DNA of 64,000 bases from Verrucomicrobiaceae bacterium (GCA_016713035.1 JADJPW010000009.1:338305-402304); one strand, 5' to 3'; shown: positions 28,267 to 38,718, numbered from the stretch's first letter. Numbers and translations are program-made. The notes: a model not told the origin generated them from the sequence alone.

Positions 28267-29046
28267 ATGCCCTCTCCCGTCCTCGAAGTCTCCGATCTCA
28301 CCTTCCGCCGTGGAAGCCCTATTTTGAAGGGCATCTCGTGGCGGGTCGATCCAGGTCAGCATTGGTGCATTCTCGGCCCGAATGGCTGTGGCAAGACTTC
28401 CCTGATCAATCTGATCACGGGATACGATAGCGCTACTGACGGCACGCTACGCATCGGTGACAGTGTCTTTGGTGATGATGACTGGCGTGAGGTGCGCAGG
28501 CGTGTGGGTTTGGTGACGAATACACTCACGACGTTTTTGGAAAGTGGTGAGCCGGTGCTCGATGTCATCGCCAGTGGCCGTGAGGCAAAGCTGAACCTCA
28601 TCGAGCTGCCTAGCCCCGCTGTGCGTCGCGAAGCCGCGCGGCTGCTGAAGCAAGTGGGCTGTGATTATCTCCGTGAGGCGCTGTGGGGGCCGCTTTCACA
28701 GGGTGAAAAACAGAAAGTCCTGATTTGCCGTGCGCTGATGGCAAAATTCAAGGTGCTGATCCTGGATGAGCCCTGCGCGGGGCTCGATCCCGTGGCGAGA
28801 GAGCATTATTTGCAGTGGATGCAGTCTCTTGCGTCGAAACCGCAGTCCCCTTCCCTCGTGATGGTCACGCATCACGTAGAGGAGATCTTCCCATCCATCA
28901 CTCACTGCCTTTTGCTAAAGGACGGACGCGTACACGCCACTGGCCCGAAGCACGACATCCTCACCAGCGCTAATCTGAGCACGATTTACGGCTCCAGGGT
29001 AAAGCTCACTCGGCATGGTGAGCGTTATGCGCTGCGACTGGCTTGA
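28267..29046 (+). CDS. ABC transporter ATPase without adjacent permease
   Basis: 259 residues from ATG 28267 (MPSPVLEVSDLTFRRGS). The preceding in-frame codons overlap ilvE on the other strand. Walker A is GPNGCGKTS near residue 37, the signature LSQGEKQKVLICRAL near 140, Walker B VLILDEPCAGLDPVA near 160, and the H-loop MVTHHVEEI near 203. Similar stand-alone ATPases are annotated YlmA/ModF-like. No permease or binding protein is adjacent, so it may serve a distant transporter or a non-transport role. Divergent from ilvE with 105 bp between starts. Confidence 0.9.
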   Translation: MPSPVLEVSDLTFRRGSPILKGISWRVDPGQHWCILGPNGCGKTSLINLITGYDSATDGTLRIGDSVFGDDDWREVRRRVGLVTNTLTTFLESGEPVLDVIASGREAKLNLIELPSPAVRREAARLLKQVGCDYLREALWGPLSQGEKQKVLICRALMAKFKVLILDEPCAGLDPVAREHYLQWMQSLASKPQSPSLVMVTHHVEEIFPSITHCLLLKDGRVHATGPKHDILTSANLSTIYGSRVKLTRHGERYALRLA

Positions 29047-29070
29047 TGAGTGGCTGTGCGGGTGACTAGA

Positions 29071-29928
29071 TCAGCGCCGCACGGCTTTGAACTCGCGGGT
29101 GAGGCTGGTGAGGGAGTCTTCGACGCCCATGCGCTCGAGGCTGCTGGCTCCGACGAAGCCATCAGCAGTGGTTTTGCCGAGGATGAACTCGACGTCCTTC
29201 GGGGTGTTCACCGGGCCGCCGTGGGTGAGGGTGAAGACATCTTTTTTGACGCTGCGAGCGGCGTCGATGATCTCCTGGGTGCGCTTGATGGTGAAATCCC
29301 AGTCCACCACGGCATTGACCACGCCGATGCTGCCACCGACGGTGGTGCCGACGTGGGCGATGACGGCGTCTGCGCCATTCTTGACCATTTCCACGGCTTC
29401 TTCAGGCGTGGCGACATAGACGATGCTGAACATGTCCATCTTGGTGGCGAGGCCGACCATTTCGAACTCCTTTTGCACGCTCATGCCGGTTTCTTCGAGC
29501 ACGCCACGGAAGTGGCCATCGACGATGCAGTGCGTGGGGAAGTTGTTCACGCCGGAGAAGCCCATGTTCTTCACCTGCTGGAGCCAGTGCCACATGCGCC
29601 GGCGCGGATCGGTGGCGTGTACACCACAGACGACGGGGATTTCTTTGACGACGGGGAGGACCTCGTACTCGCCGATTTCCATGGCGATGGCGTTGGCGTC
29701 GCCGTAGGCCATGAGGCCGCAGGTGCTGCCGTGGCCCATCATGCGGAAGCGACCACTGTTGTAGATGATGATGAGGTCTGCGCCGCCCTTTTCGATGAAT
29801 TTGGCACTGATGCCGGTGCCTGCCCCTGCGGCGATGATGGGCTCACCTTTGGCCAGGGTGGCTTTGAGCCGATCGACGACTTCTTGCTTCGTGTAGGGGT
29901 TACCGATTCCGGTCCAGGGATTGGGCAT
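29071..29928 (-). CDS. Phosphoenolpyruvate hydrolase-family TIM-barrel protein
   Basis: 285 residues with the conserved core of PEP_hydrolase (PF09370) proteins: AAGAGTGISAKFIEKGGADL near residue 32, IIYNSGRFRMMGHGSTCGLM near 52, GVHATDPRRRMWHWLQQVKN near 100, GVNNFPTHCIVDGHFRGVLE near 125 and AHVGTTVGGSIGVVNA near 192. The family includes TIM-barrel 'signal transduction' proteins; reports of PEP hydrolysis exist for some, but physiological role is poorly known. It is divergent from the AraC gene (73 bp between starts), which may regulate it. The usual Tm-1-like (UPF0261) partner is not seen here. Confidence 0.88.
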   Translation of the reverse strand: MPNPWTGIGNPYTKQEVVDRLKATLAKGEPIIAAGAGTGISAKFIEKGGADLIIIYNSGRFRMMGHGSTCGLMAYGDANAIAMEIGEYEVLPVVKEIPVVCGVHATDPRRRMWHWLQQVKNMGFSGVNNFPTHCIVDGHFRGVLEETGMSVQKEFEMVGLATKMDMFSIVYVATPEEAVEMVKNGADAVIAHVGTTVGGSIGVVNAVVDWDFTIKRTQEIIDAARSVKKDVFTLTHGGPVNTPKDVEFILGKTTADGFVGASSLERMGVEDSLTSLTREFKAVRR

Positions 29929-30000
29929 GGTGAGTTAGGAGGTAGGAGTTTTGATGGATGATTTGGCTTTGTCGCGAGGCCAGGCCGTGATTGAAGTCGT

Positions 30001-30921
30001 ATGTCATCAAACATCAATCCCGACTCCATGCACGCCCGATCTGCCATCCAAGAGCTATCCGAAACCCACACGCATGGGCCTGACACGGATTACCGCGTGG
30101 TGCGGGCGAATGCGCGTGATGCGCGGGCGTGGCTACGGGGCTCTCCGGTGTGTGGTTTGCTCTCGCAGCACCGGATCGCGCATACGGGGGTGATGACGGC
30201 GCGGGCTCCTTATCGCATTGTGCGCATGCATCAGGGTGGATTGTACTTTTTAGCCTGTGTGGAGGGCGAGGGACGCGTGCTGGTGGATGGTGTGTGGAGG
30301 AAATGCAGTGCGGGCATGGCCGTAGCGCTGCCGCACTTCATGATGAATGCCTTCCATGCAGTTCCGGGGAAGGACTGGCGCTGCTGCTGGGTGCGCTATG
30401 AGCAGCAGCCACAGCAAAAGCCCATCCTCAGCAGCAGCTCGCCGCTGATGGCCCCATTCGATGGCAAAGCGCTGTGGAATGCGATCTCTGGCCTCATTGA
30501 CGAAGCGGCGGTGAGTGGCGGTGGGAAGCCTGCGGCCATGTTTCACTGGGTGGAGCTCATTCAGCATTACATGGAGCGTTTTGCGCAGCCCTGGCAGGTG
30601 GATGACCGCCTACACCGTATCTGGGAGCGTGTGGCGGCGAATGTGGGCCAGGACTGGACGCTCGATGAGCTGGCCCAGCAGGCCCATGTGAGCACGGAGC
30701 ATCTGCGCCGCCTGTGCCGGAAAACACTGGGTCGCACGCCGATGCATCACGTCACCTGGCTACGCATGCGGAAGGCGGCCGAGCTGCTTTCCACGACCTC
30801 GCTCAAAGTAGAGACGATCTCGCATGAAGTAGGCTACCAGAACCCCTTCGTGTTCAGCAATACCTTCAAAAAATGGATCGGTTGGCGGCCGAGTGAGCAC
30901 CGCAGCCGCTCCGGTCACTGA
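30001..30921 (+). CDS. AraC-family transcriptional regulator
   Basis: 306 residues. The N-terminal about 150 residues form a cupin-like ligand domain (YRIVRMHQGGLYFLACVEGE, then a G-x-A-V-A-L-P-H segment). The C-terminal about 90 residues have both AraC helix-turn-helix units: TLDELAQQAHVSTEHLRRLC and SLKVETISHEVGYQNPFVFS followed by NTFKKWIGWRPSEHR. It is divergent from the PEP-hydrolase-family gene and overlaps the FAD oxidoreductase tail-to-tail by 7 bp. Likely a sugar-responsive activator; ligand unknown. Confidence 0.9.
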   Translation: MSSNINPDSMHARSAIQELSETHTHGPDTDYRVVRANARDARAWLRGSPVCGLLSQHRIAHTGVMTARAPYRIVRMHQGGLYFLACVEGEGRVLVDGVWRKCSAGMAVALPHFMMNAFHAVPGKDWRCCWVRYEQQPQQKPILSSSSPLMAPFDGKALWNAISGLIDEAAVSGGGKPAAMFHWVELIQHYMERFAQPWQVDDRLHRIWERVAANVGQDWTLDELAQQAHVSTEHLRRLCRKTLGRTPMHHVTWLRMRKAAELLSTTSLKVETISHEVGYQNPFVFSNTFKKWIGWRPSEHRSRSGH

Positions 30922-33137
30922 CGTGGTGTGGGTGGCTGCAAGCGGTCGGGCACTTTGTCGTTATCCGCATCGAGCGGCATCGCGTCGTCTGGGTCGATCC
31001 CGTAGCTGGTGGGCAAATTCTCGCCCTGTTGCTGGAGGAAGCGATAGAGGAAATCGACGCATTCTGCCCGCGTGAGCGGAAAGGCCTGTACTTTGGCATG
31101 GGTGAGTGTTTTGAAGCGGGGTAGCGTCAGCGCAGAGAGCCAGCGATCGAGCGTGGACCAACTGACGGGCGCATCTGGCTGGAAGGTGGGCTGCGGTGGG
31201 CCGAAATCGCCCCAGGTCATCATCGTTTCGATGAACACACGATCTGGAGCATCGGTGGGCACATCGCTGAAGCGCGGTTTGTCCACGATGACGGGCCATT
31301 CACGCGCCTCCGGCATGCCACGGATCAATCGGACGAGTGCCGCCGCTAGCTCACGACGCGTGACGGCTTGATCCGGCCGGAAGAAGACATTGTCCGCATC
31401 CGCACGCCAGATCCCCGCCAGTGTGAGCAGGTTCGCGGCCTCGAAATGGGCCTCAGAGGGCCGTACATCGTGCCAGGGCCAGATGAGTGTCTGATGGCGC
31501 AAAAGCGTGCGCTGCACCTCCCGGACGAGTTTTGGCGAAAGGGCGATCTGACGCGGCTGGAGGCCATTTTTCAGTGCCAGAGCCGCTACGGTGCCCACAG
31601 CGCTGCCGATGTGCATCATCTGACCATGCAGCCGCAGCGAGGACTGCACCATGCTGGTCACGCCGATGTTTTTCGAGCACCCGAGCAGGCCATCCATCTT
31701 CACCGGCACGAGTCCACGCAGGGGGAACATGGCGCGGTCGCTGTGTGCGTTCCAATTCCGTGAGCCGAAGAATTTCGGCTGCCAGGGCTGCGTGGTATCG
31801 CCGCTGCTGCGATATTTTCGCCGCGTGGGATGGAAGTCCATATTGAACTGGTAGCCGAACACGCCGTCGCAAGGCATCGACTTGGCCCATAGCGGCTTTT
31901 CTACCTCGGTGCGCACATCTTGCTCACGCAGGATGTAGAGCGCATCGAGTCGCAGACCCTCGCGGATGTAGGGTTTCGGCGGCAGGTGGTCAGTGGTGCC
32001 ATAATCCTCTGCCAGGCGCATGTAGCGGAAGGACTGCGGGAAGTCGCCTACGCGATCATGCGCGGCGGTTTGCAGCCAATAGACGAACTCTAGCGCACCC
32101 TGTTTCGCGTCTTCAAAGACAATGCGGCGCTGTACAGGCGACATGGCGACGATGTTTTTCTTTGAGGCACCTTGCTCGTTTGTCTCCAATGCATCCACCA
32201 CATGCTGCGGCAGTGTGCTGAGTGGATAGTCCTGCGCGGGCCAGTTCAGCACGACGGCCTCCGTGCCGGGTGCGAGGTGATGGTGATAGCGGTCGATCAT
32301 GCGCCGGTGGGTGTAGATGCACCAGCCGGCCATGTTGTAGATACCGCCACTGCCATCCCAGTCCACCCAGGGCGGGGCCTTCTGCCAGTCGGCAAAGGAA
32401 TAGGCATCATAGCGCAGTGGCTGTGGGATGGTGCTGTCCTGACCGGCCTCTCGTAGCAGTGGGCACCAGGAGATGGGATTCATCTCCTGCTCGCCGCCGG
32501 GATCGAGCGACTCGGGGGCACTGGGCTCTCTGAAGCGGCTCTTTAAATCCGGCCCGGCCATGTAGGCTGCGCCACTGAGTCGGATGATGTCTCCCCAGTC
32601 GGTCGAGTCGGCCGTGAGCGCCGCTTTCACCGTCATTTCGGGCTCTTGTTGCCGATGAAAGGTCACGCCCGTGACACGGCCGCCATCCACCAGTACCTTC
32701 GTGGGCTCCCAGCCCTTCAAGACGGTGATCTGGGCCGCATAGGGCGCGATCCAGTCATCAAAGATCCGCGCTGCTGCTTTTGGCTCGATGGTATTGCTAC
32801 CGCACCAGCCATTGCCGGGCTGGGCGAGTCCATACACGGCGCGGTTATGCGCATGCATGCGCTCCAGGATTTCTGCGAAGGCTCCAGTGGCTGGGAATTC
32901 GGTGCGTTTGCCATTTACGATAGTCCATTCATCGACGGGGCCGATTCCCTGGGTGCAAAATTGGCCGCCGAGCCAGTCGATGTCATTGACCAGCACGATG
33001 CGCTTCACTCCGAGCCGCGCAGCCTGCACCGCAGCAGCGCAGCCGGACTCATCTCCACCGACGATGAGTAGATCCGTCTCGATGACAGAGGCAGTGAGGA
33101 GGGATGGGATGAGGAAAAAGGGCAACAGCCGGTTCAT
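30915..33137 (-). CDS. Secreted FAD-dependent oxidoreductase with C-terminal SLH-like repeats
   Basis: 740 residues from ATG 33135-33137 (MNRLLPFFLIPSLLTAS, signal peptide). ETDLLIVGGDESGCAAAVQA is the FAD-binding Rossmann motif of the FAD_oxidored (PF12831) family, with DIDWLGGQFCTQG following. Cys-containing WCGSNTIEPKAAARIF and ALTADSTDWGDIIRL are also typical. After about residue 560 the sequence changes to FRPDQAVTRRELAAALVRLI and FSDVPTDAPDRVFIETMMTW, resembling S-layer homology repeats ([FY].PD..[VI]TR.E.A..[LI].[RK]). This suggests attachment to the cell surface. Substrate unknown. Tail-to-tail overlap with the AraC gene. Confidence 0.8.
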   Translation of the reverse strand: MNRLLPFFLIPSLLTASVIETDLLIVGGDESGCAAAVQAARLGVKRIVLVNDIDWLGGQFCTQGIGPVDEWTIVNGKRTEFPATGAFAEILERMHAHNRAVYGLAQPGNGWCGSNTIEPKAAARIFDDWIAPYAAQITVLKGWEPTKVLVDGGRVTGVTFHRQQEPEMTVKAALTADSTDWGDIIRLSGAAYMAGPDLKSRFREPSAPESLDPGGEQEMNPISWCPLLREAGQDSTIPQPLRYDAYSFADWQKAPPWVDWDGSGGIYNMAGWCIYTHRRMIDRYHHHLAPGTEAVVLNWPAQDYPLSTLPQHVVDALETNEQGASKKNIVAMSPVQRRIVFEDAKQGALEFVYWLQTAAHDRVGDFPQSFRYMRLAEDYGTTDHLPPKPYIREGLRLDALYILREQDVRTEVEKPLWAKSMPCDGVFGYQFNMDFHPTRRKYRSSGDTTQPWQPKFFGSRNWNAHSDRAMFPLRGLVPVKMDGLLGCSKNIGVTSMVQSSLRLHGQMMHIGSAVGTVAALALKNGLQPRQIALSPKLVREVQRTLLRHQTLIWPWHDVRPSEAHFEAANLLTLAGIWRADADNVFFRPDQAVTRRELAAALVRLIRGMPEAREWPVIVDKPRFSDVPTDAPDRVFIETMMTWGDFGPPQPTFQPDAPVSWSTLDRWLSALTLPRFKTLTHAKVQAFPLTRAECVDFLYRFLQQQGENLPTSYGIDPDDAMPLDADNDKVPDRLQPPTPRQ

Positions 33138-33157
33138 GCGTCGATAATAACGTGCTC

Positions 33158-36100
33158 TTAGCCCACGAACTGTGCAAAGACCTGCCACAGCCCAGTGACG
33201 CTCAGAGCACTGACGAGCCAATACAGCGCCTCCATGACGGGTTGCTTGCCAAAGGGCATAAAAGCACCCTCAGAGAGCGATTCATACTCCGTATGCAAGC
33301 GGGCGGCGGCGGGATTCTCCGCCAGCGGTGAATAGCTGCGGTCGAGATTTTTGATGGCCTTCTCACGCAGGCGCTGTGCGGCGATATGGACGCGGGAATG
33401 CGCCGGTGAAGACGAGGGAGAGGGTGAGTACAAAAGCCGCTCCGAGATGGATCGGCACCTGCCACACATCAAAGAAATCCAGCCGCGCCAGCAGCAGGAT
33501 AGCTAGGACATAAAAGGGCAGCGCTGTGAGCCGCCCGAGATCACGCGTCCAGTCCATGACCATGCGTAGATCGAGGAAATCACACACCTGATCGCTCATA
33601 GAGCCCTGTTTGAGATGCGGGGCTAGTTGAGCATCTGGCCAGTCGCTTTTGCCGCGCCTGATCCAGTGGATGAAGATGCGATTCAGCCACAGCGTGTCAA
33701 AGACGAGCATGCCCAGCCAGATGAAGGCTGCCGCGCTCCAGAACTCTAGCCCCTCACACAGCGCACGAGTCTCTGCGCCACGCACGGGCATGGGTGGCAG
33801 CGGGTAGATGCGGCGCAGCTCCATCATGCCCCAGCAGATCACGGCGGTGATGGCCGCAGCTCGCAGCAGACGGCAGGGCATGCGGCTACTCTGACGGAAG
33901 GCGGACCAGAGCAGCGCGGGATTGACGCCTTTGCGGTCTTCAAAGGCGAAATTCGCATCGCGGCCAGAGCTGCGCACGATATTCGGGATGTTCCAGAAGA
34001 GCACGAGGCCCTCTGCGAGCCGTTTGGCACGCTGGAGCAGTGTTTGGGGCGGTTTTTTGCCTACTTGCTCGTTTGGCTCATGCGGGAAGTATTTTCGCTT
34101 CAGCCTGCCTTCTCCGTGCCAGATGATGCCGAGCGCTTTGAGGATCAAATAGAGCGAAATGCCCACGGCGGCGAGATTCAGCATGAGAAACGGCCAGGAG
34201 CTCACTCCCTCCATGTGTGAGAGGGGCTCACCACCCATGCGCTGCTTTGTCCACAGCCGGTAGCCGAGTAAAATGGCCCCTGTGAGGATGAGCGGTGCCC
34301 ACACAGGATTGAGCACGATCTCGTAGAGGCGGTATTTGAGCCAACTGCGGAACCGCGTCTGCTCTAGGCTGGCGAGTCGCTCACCGGCCATGAGGCGCAG
34401 CGCGGGGATGTTGCTGAGAATCAGCCAGATGAGGAAGCTGATGCTCACCAGCGCCACGAGATACCAAAAGAAGCCCGCAGCCTCCACACGGCTCCAGAAC
34501 GGCACGACGGCGCTCGCATCTGGATGGAGGCGCTGCCGCGGATCATCGAGCCGAGTATCCCCAAAGACGGGTGGCGGGAGGGAGAGATCCACTGGCTGCT
34601 CGCGGCCGATTTCAAAGAGACGCACGCTTTGCATACGCTGCTGCATCTGCACGCTGCTGTCTTCATCGAGCAGGGCGATTTGCTGGATGAACTCGGGTGC
34701 TTGCTTGCCGAGTGTGGCGGCGAGTGTGCCTGCATAGACGGCGGTCTGGTAACTATCGCGGAAGGGCGGCTTCCCCGCCTGCCAGCGCTCGCCCAGACGC
34801 AGATCAAAGGGCGAGGCGACGATGAGATTGCGCGTGGAGGGCAGCTCCGCATGCTCCCAGAGCCAGGTATCGAGATTGTTGGTGAAAAACAGCGACTCTG
34901 GCAGATGCGGCTTCAATGCGCGGAGGATGACCAGCTTGTCATACACATCCCCGCCGAGAACGCCTATGGCGACGATGCCGGGCAGATTCTGGCGCTGACG
35001 CTCGCGGTGGAGTTCTTCGAGCTGGGAGGCGAGTCGGCGCAGCGCATCGAGCTGCTGGATGCCACGCGGCTCCTCGGCGGCTGCAGCGGCAGAGCGTGCA
35101 TCACTCTTGCTAGCGCTGGCGCTGGTTTTATCCGATGGGGCATCCGCTGCGGCGCTGAATCGGCCATCCAGGCCGCGTGTGAAGCTGGTCCAGTGCCAGC
35201 GGCCACCAGGTTGATTGAGCGCATTGCCACCGAGCTTGCCCGATGTGGCGGCGAGGAAGCTCAGGGGCAGCTCACGGCCGTAACCGGTGTCGTATTCAGA
35301 GATGAGCACGATGTCGCCTTTCTTCAGATCGCTCTTGGCCGAGTCGGCAGGTGAGAGATCGACTCCGCGCCGCGTGAGCTCATCGACGAGGGCCTGGGCG
35401 ACATAATCATCCCCCAGCGGGATGCGCAGAAAGGAGTCCGCCTGCTCATGCGCTGCGAGTGCATTGCTCATGAGCGAGGTGATGCGCTGCTCATCCTGGG
35501 CGGCGGTGCTGTCTCGTAAGCGCGGGATTTCTGCCGTGCGCAGGAGGCCCGCCGCAGAGGCTGTGGCATAGGGTGAAAACATGCGCACGGGATGCGGCCA
35601 GAGTCGCTCAGTGAGTGCGACGGGGCCCTTTTGCTGCTGATCGTCGAGCAGATAGGCTTCCTTGAGGAAGGTGGACAGTTTGTCGCTGCTATTGGGCCCC
35701 AGCACAGCGATCTCGATGCGCTTCGGATTCACCTCTGCGCTCTCGGCCTTCGCCAGCGGTCGCGGATGGCCCGTGAGCACGGCATGGAGCATGCGGCGCA
35801 GGTAATTGAGCGGCGCACCTGGATTGCGCGGGCTGGTGAAGGCGGTGGAGTCCAGCCATAGCACGCACACGCCATTGGCAGCAGGTGGGAGGATGGAGGT
35901 GCCGTTGCGCACGGGCTTGAACCACTCAAAGGGCACATCATGCGTGTCGCTACCCAGTTCCCACGGCGCGGTGAGGCCTGCGGTGATCATTTTCTCCGTC
36001 GGTGGTGCGAGGCGCAGCACCTCCATCGCCCGCTCGGCCTCTGGCACATAGCCACTGGAGGCCAGGGCAGACACCACCGCCAGTCGGCCACGCTCACGCT

Positions 36101-36491
36101 GCTCGCGTGAGGGCATGTCCCAACCGCTGCGCACGTAGGCGAGGATGAGCTGCATGGGCCTATTCGGACTGGCTGCGGAGATGCGCTCCTTCAGATCGAT
36201 GAAGAAGCCCCAGTGCGTGTGGGCCTTCACGTGCTGCTTCGGGTCAAAGGTGGCATCGTCTGGGTGCTTCACCGTCTGCGCCTTGATTGCCGTGAGCGGG
36301 TCCTCCAGATGCGAGGCGGGGAATTTATGATCATCCGCCGGTGTGGAGGCTGCGGTGGCGCGATCCATCTCCCGCCGCGACTGGAGCGGCTCAAACTGGA
36401 GCAGCACGGTGCTGCTGATCAGCGTCAGGATCGCCAGCACTTGCTGCGGTGTGATGGAGCTGAAGATCGAGCCACGGGAGTTTTCGGCCAT
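33158..36491 (-). pseudogene. Very large multi-pass membrane protein, one frameshift
   Basis: From ATG 36489-36491 (MAENSRGSIFSSITPQQVLA) the frame reads about 1030 residues, then shifts near 33394-33396. Removing one base of the GGG there (plus strand) joins ...TLSLVFTGAF to RVHIAAQRLREKAIKNLDRS and gives 1110 residues. One N-terminal membrane segment (VLAILTLISSTVLLQF) precedes about 600 soluble residues with VLWLDSTAF, IAVLGPNSSDKLSTFL, VLISEYDTGYGRELPLSFLA and RGLDGRF. Then come about eight hydrophobic segments. I associate the E-x-D-T-x-Y-G-R-x-L-P motif with uncharacterised large proteobacterial membrane proteins, from memory only. Divergent from the HMA-domain gene (61 bp between starts). 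No function is assigned. Confidence 0.7.
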
Positions 36492-36552
36492 GCTCGCGAG
36501 GCTATGCGGTCTTTGATCGACTGGCAATCTCTGAGCGTATGAATGTCGCTCT

Positions 36553-37074
36553 ATGTGCCGACTCCTCTGCCTCCTGACCCTGCTCCACACGGCTCTCCAC
36601 GCCGCACAGCCGGTGACGCGTACTTTTTATGTCACCGGGGTCGAGTGCGGTAGCTGCGTGTACATGGTGCAGCAGTCCATCACAGAGACCAAAGGCGTGG
36701 AGGACGCCACCGTGATCCAGCTCATCGACGCCTACGCGAACGTCACCTACGATGCGCAGCGGCTCACAGAGCACCAGATCGCCCAGGCCGTGCGTGAGGC
36801 CATCCCACTGCATGGACAGCCCTATTTGGCCACTTTGAAGCTCAAAATGCCCACCTACGCCGCGCATGCGTCCGAAGTCGATGCCGCCTTCGCCGCGTGG
36901 AAAGACATCGTCTGGCTAGAAACGACCGATAAAGCGAAAGGTGAGCTCACCATCCATTTTCATGAGCTGAAAGCGGACGCAAAAAAAGCTGACCCACGCG
37001 GCTGGACTCTCGCGCAGCTGGATGCAGCGCTCAAACCACTCGGCGTGGCCTACACACTGGAAAAAGAAGGGTGA
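36553..37074 (+). CDS. Secreted heavy-metal-associated (HMA) domain protein
   Basis: 173 residues with signal peptide (LLCLLTLLHTALHAAQ). RTFYVTGVECGSCVYMVQQS near residue 25 matches the HMA metal-binding loop (G-[MV]-x-C-x-x-C-x), and the next 50 residues complete a beta-alpha-beta-beta-alpha-beta unit (ATVIQLIDAYANVTYDAQRL). A second, Cys-free repeat of similar shape fills the C-terminal half (IVWLETTDKAKGELTIHFHE). Probably binds copper or another soft metal in the periplasm, by analogy to MerP/CopZ. The neighbouring large membrane gene is divergent. Confidence 0.75.
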   Translation: MCRLLCLLTLLHTALHAAQPVTRTFYVTGVECGSCVYMVQQSITETKGVEDATVIQLIDAYANVTYDAQRLTEHQIAQAVREAIPLHGQPYLATLKLKMPTYAAHASEVDAAFAAWKDIVWLETTDKAKGELTIHFHELKADAKKADPRGWTLAQLDAALKPLGVAYTLEKEG

Positions 37075-37196
37075 GAGATGCCCAGCGGGATGCAGCAGGC
37101 CGTCTAGCTCAAGAACCGCACAGGCTATGCCAAGGCAGGACGGCGCTGGGGCACAGATGCGGCGTTATGGGCTTACACAAACCCCAACTACTGCCC

Positions 37197-37484
37197 ATGG
37201 CCCGCTACATCGCTCTGCTCTCCTTCACTGAAAAAGGCTCTCTTCATCTCAAAGAGTCCCCTTCCCGCGCTCATGCCTTTGATGAGCTAGCGGCGAAATC
37301 TGGCGTCACTGTCGAAGGCCAATTCTGGACCCTGGGCCGCTACGACGGCGTCCTCATCCTCAAAGCCGAAAGTGAGCACCAGATCCTCCATCTGCTGGCC
37401 GAGCTGGCCTCTCGCGGCAACGTGCGCACGGAGACGATGCAGGCATTCACGGACAAGGACTTTGCCACCATTTTAAAATCCTGA
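37197..37484 (+). CDS. GYD-domain protein
   Basis: 95 residues from ATG 37197 (MARYIALLSFTEKG). The pattern Y-I-x-L-x-[SN]-[FW]-T-E-x-G near the start and GQFWTLGRYDGVLILKA near residue 40 match the GYD domain (PF08734), a small ferredoxin-like dimer of unknown function. It sits between the HMA gene and the radical SAM pair. A longer frame upstream looks non-coding. Confidence 0.8.
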   Translation: MARYIALLSFTEKGSLHLKESPSRAHAFDELAAKSGVTVEGQFWTLGRYDGVLILKAESEHQILHLLAELASRGNVRTETMQAFTDKDFATILKS

Positions 37485-37566
37485 TGCAGCTGAGCGCCGC
37501 AAGATCGGCGCAGCCTTGCCCAGCGTGTGACCGCGTTCCGGCACCATCCTCCCGTACTTCAACACC

Positions 37567-38718
37567 ATGAATGCAGCTCTGACGAATCCCGAGTGGTCCC
37601 GTGTGGACTCGATGGGTTATGATGGCTTCGATGTGAGGCCCTTTCTCGTCTTCTGGGAGATCACACGCTCCTGCGCCCTCGCCTGCCGCCACTGCCGCGC
37701 AGAGGCACAGGCACAGCGCCACCCAGATGAGCTAGATGGTGCGGAGGCGAGCCGCCTCATCCAGCAGCTCGCCGAGCTGAGGCCTCCCATGCTCATTCTC
37801 ACAGGCGGTGATCCGCTCATGCGCCGCGACTGCCTCGATCTGGTGCGTGAGGCCAGCGCTGCGGGCCTGCATGTCGGACTCAGCCCATCCGCCACCGAGC
37901 GGCTGCTGCATACTGATTTTAACCAAATCAAAGCTGCCGGCGTCGAGCGCATCTCTCTGAGCCTCGATGGAGCCACACGCGGCACGCATGATGCCTTCCG
38001 CGGCATCCCAGGCACGTTCATACGCACCATCGCAGCGGTGCATTGTGCGCATGCAGCAGGTCTGAGCGTGCAGATCAATACCACGCTCACCCGTGGCAAT
38101 CTACATGAGTACGAGGCCTTTAAGCAGCTCATGTTTTAGCTGAAGCCGGCCATGTGGAGCGTGTTTTTGCTGGTGCCGACCGGTCGTGCGGGTGCCGCAG
38201 ATCTGCCAGACGCAGCCGACATCGAGCGCGTTTTCCAGGACATGGCCGCACTCGTCGGAAAGGCACCCTTTGCCATCAAAACGACCGAGGGGCACCACTT
38301 CCGCCGTGTAGTCATCCAGAAAATGGGTGCCACCACCGGCAAGCAGCGCCCTGGCATGCGCTCACCGCTCGGTATCCGTGATGGACGCGGCGTCATGTTC
38401 ATCTCCCACACCGGAGTCGTATCACCGAGCGGCTTTCTGCCCTTTGACTGCGGCAATGTGCGCAGTGAGCACCCAGCGGACATTTACCGCAGGCACCCGC
38501 TCTTTGTCTCACTGCGGGATAATGACGCCCTCGGCGGCAAATGCGGTCGCTGTGAGTTTCGCAGTGTGTGCGGCGGCTCCCGCGCCCGCGCCTATGGCCT
38601 CACGGGTGATCCTTTCGCCGAAGACCCCGCCTGCCTCTACCAGCCCGGCAGCGGTACTGCCCGATCCCTTTCCTCCTCACCAACACACCCCACCATTCCA
38701 CCCACCCTCGCATCATGA
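37567..38718 (+). pseudogene. Radical SAM protein of the TIGR04053 type, in-frame TAG
   Basis: The frame from ATG 37567 reads 190 residues to TAG 38137-38139. It then continues in the same frame (LKPAMWSVFLLVPTGRAG...) to 38718, giving 383 codons. Before the stop: CALACRHCRAEA, the CxxxCxxC cluster motif, then LILTGGDPLMR and ISLSLDGATRGTHDAFRGIP. After it: FLLVPTGRAG, FISHTGVVSPSGFLPF and CGRCEFRSVCGGSRARAYGL, the auxiliary cysteine motif. Family members accompany heme-synthesis-type radical SAM genes. A GAG-to-TAG change would explain the break. The stop at 38718 overlaps the next start (ATGA), so the two are coupled. Confidence 0.8.

Noticed and set aside
34524..35354. Plus-strand open frame inside the large membrane protein
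   Set aside because: Shadow; no start context or motif.
37075..37196. Possible tRNA or small RNA between the HMA and GYD genes
   Set aside because: No cloverleaf or conserved tRNA boxes could be drawn.
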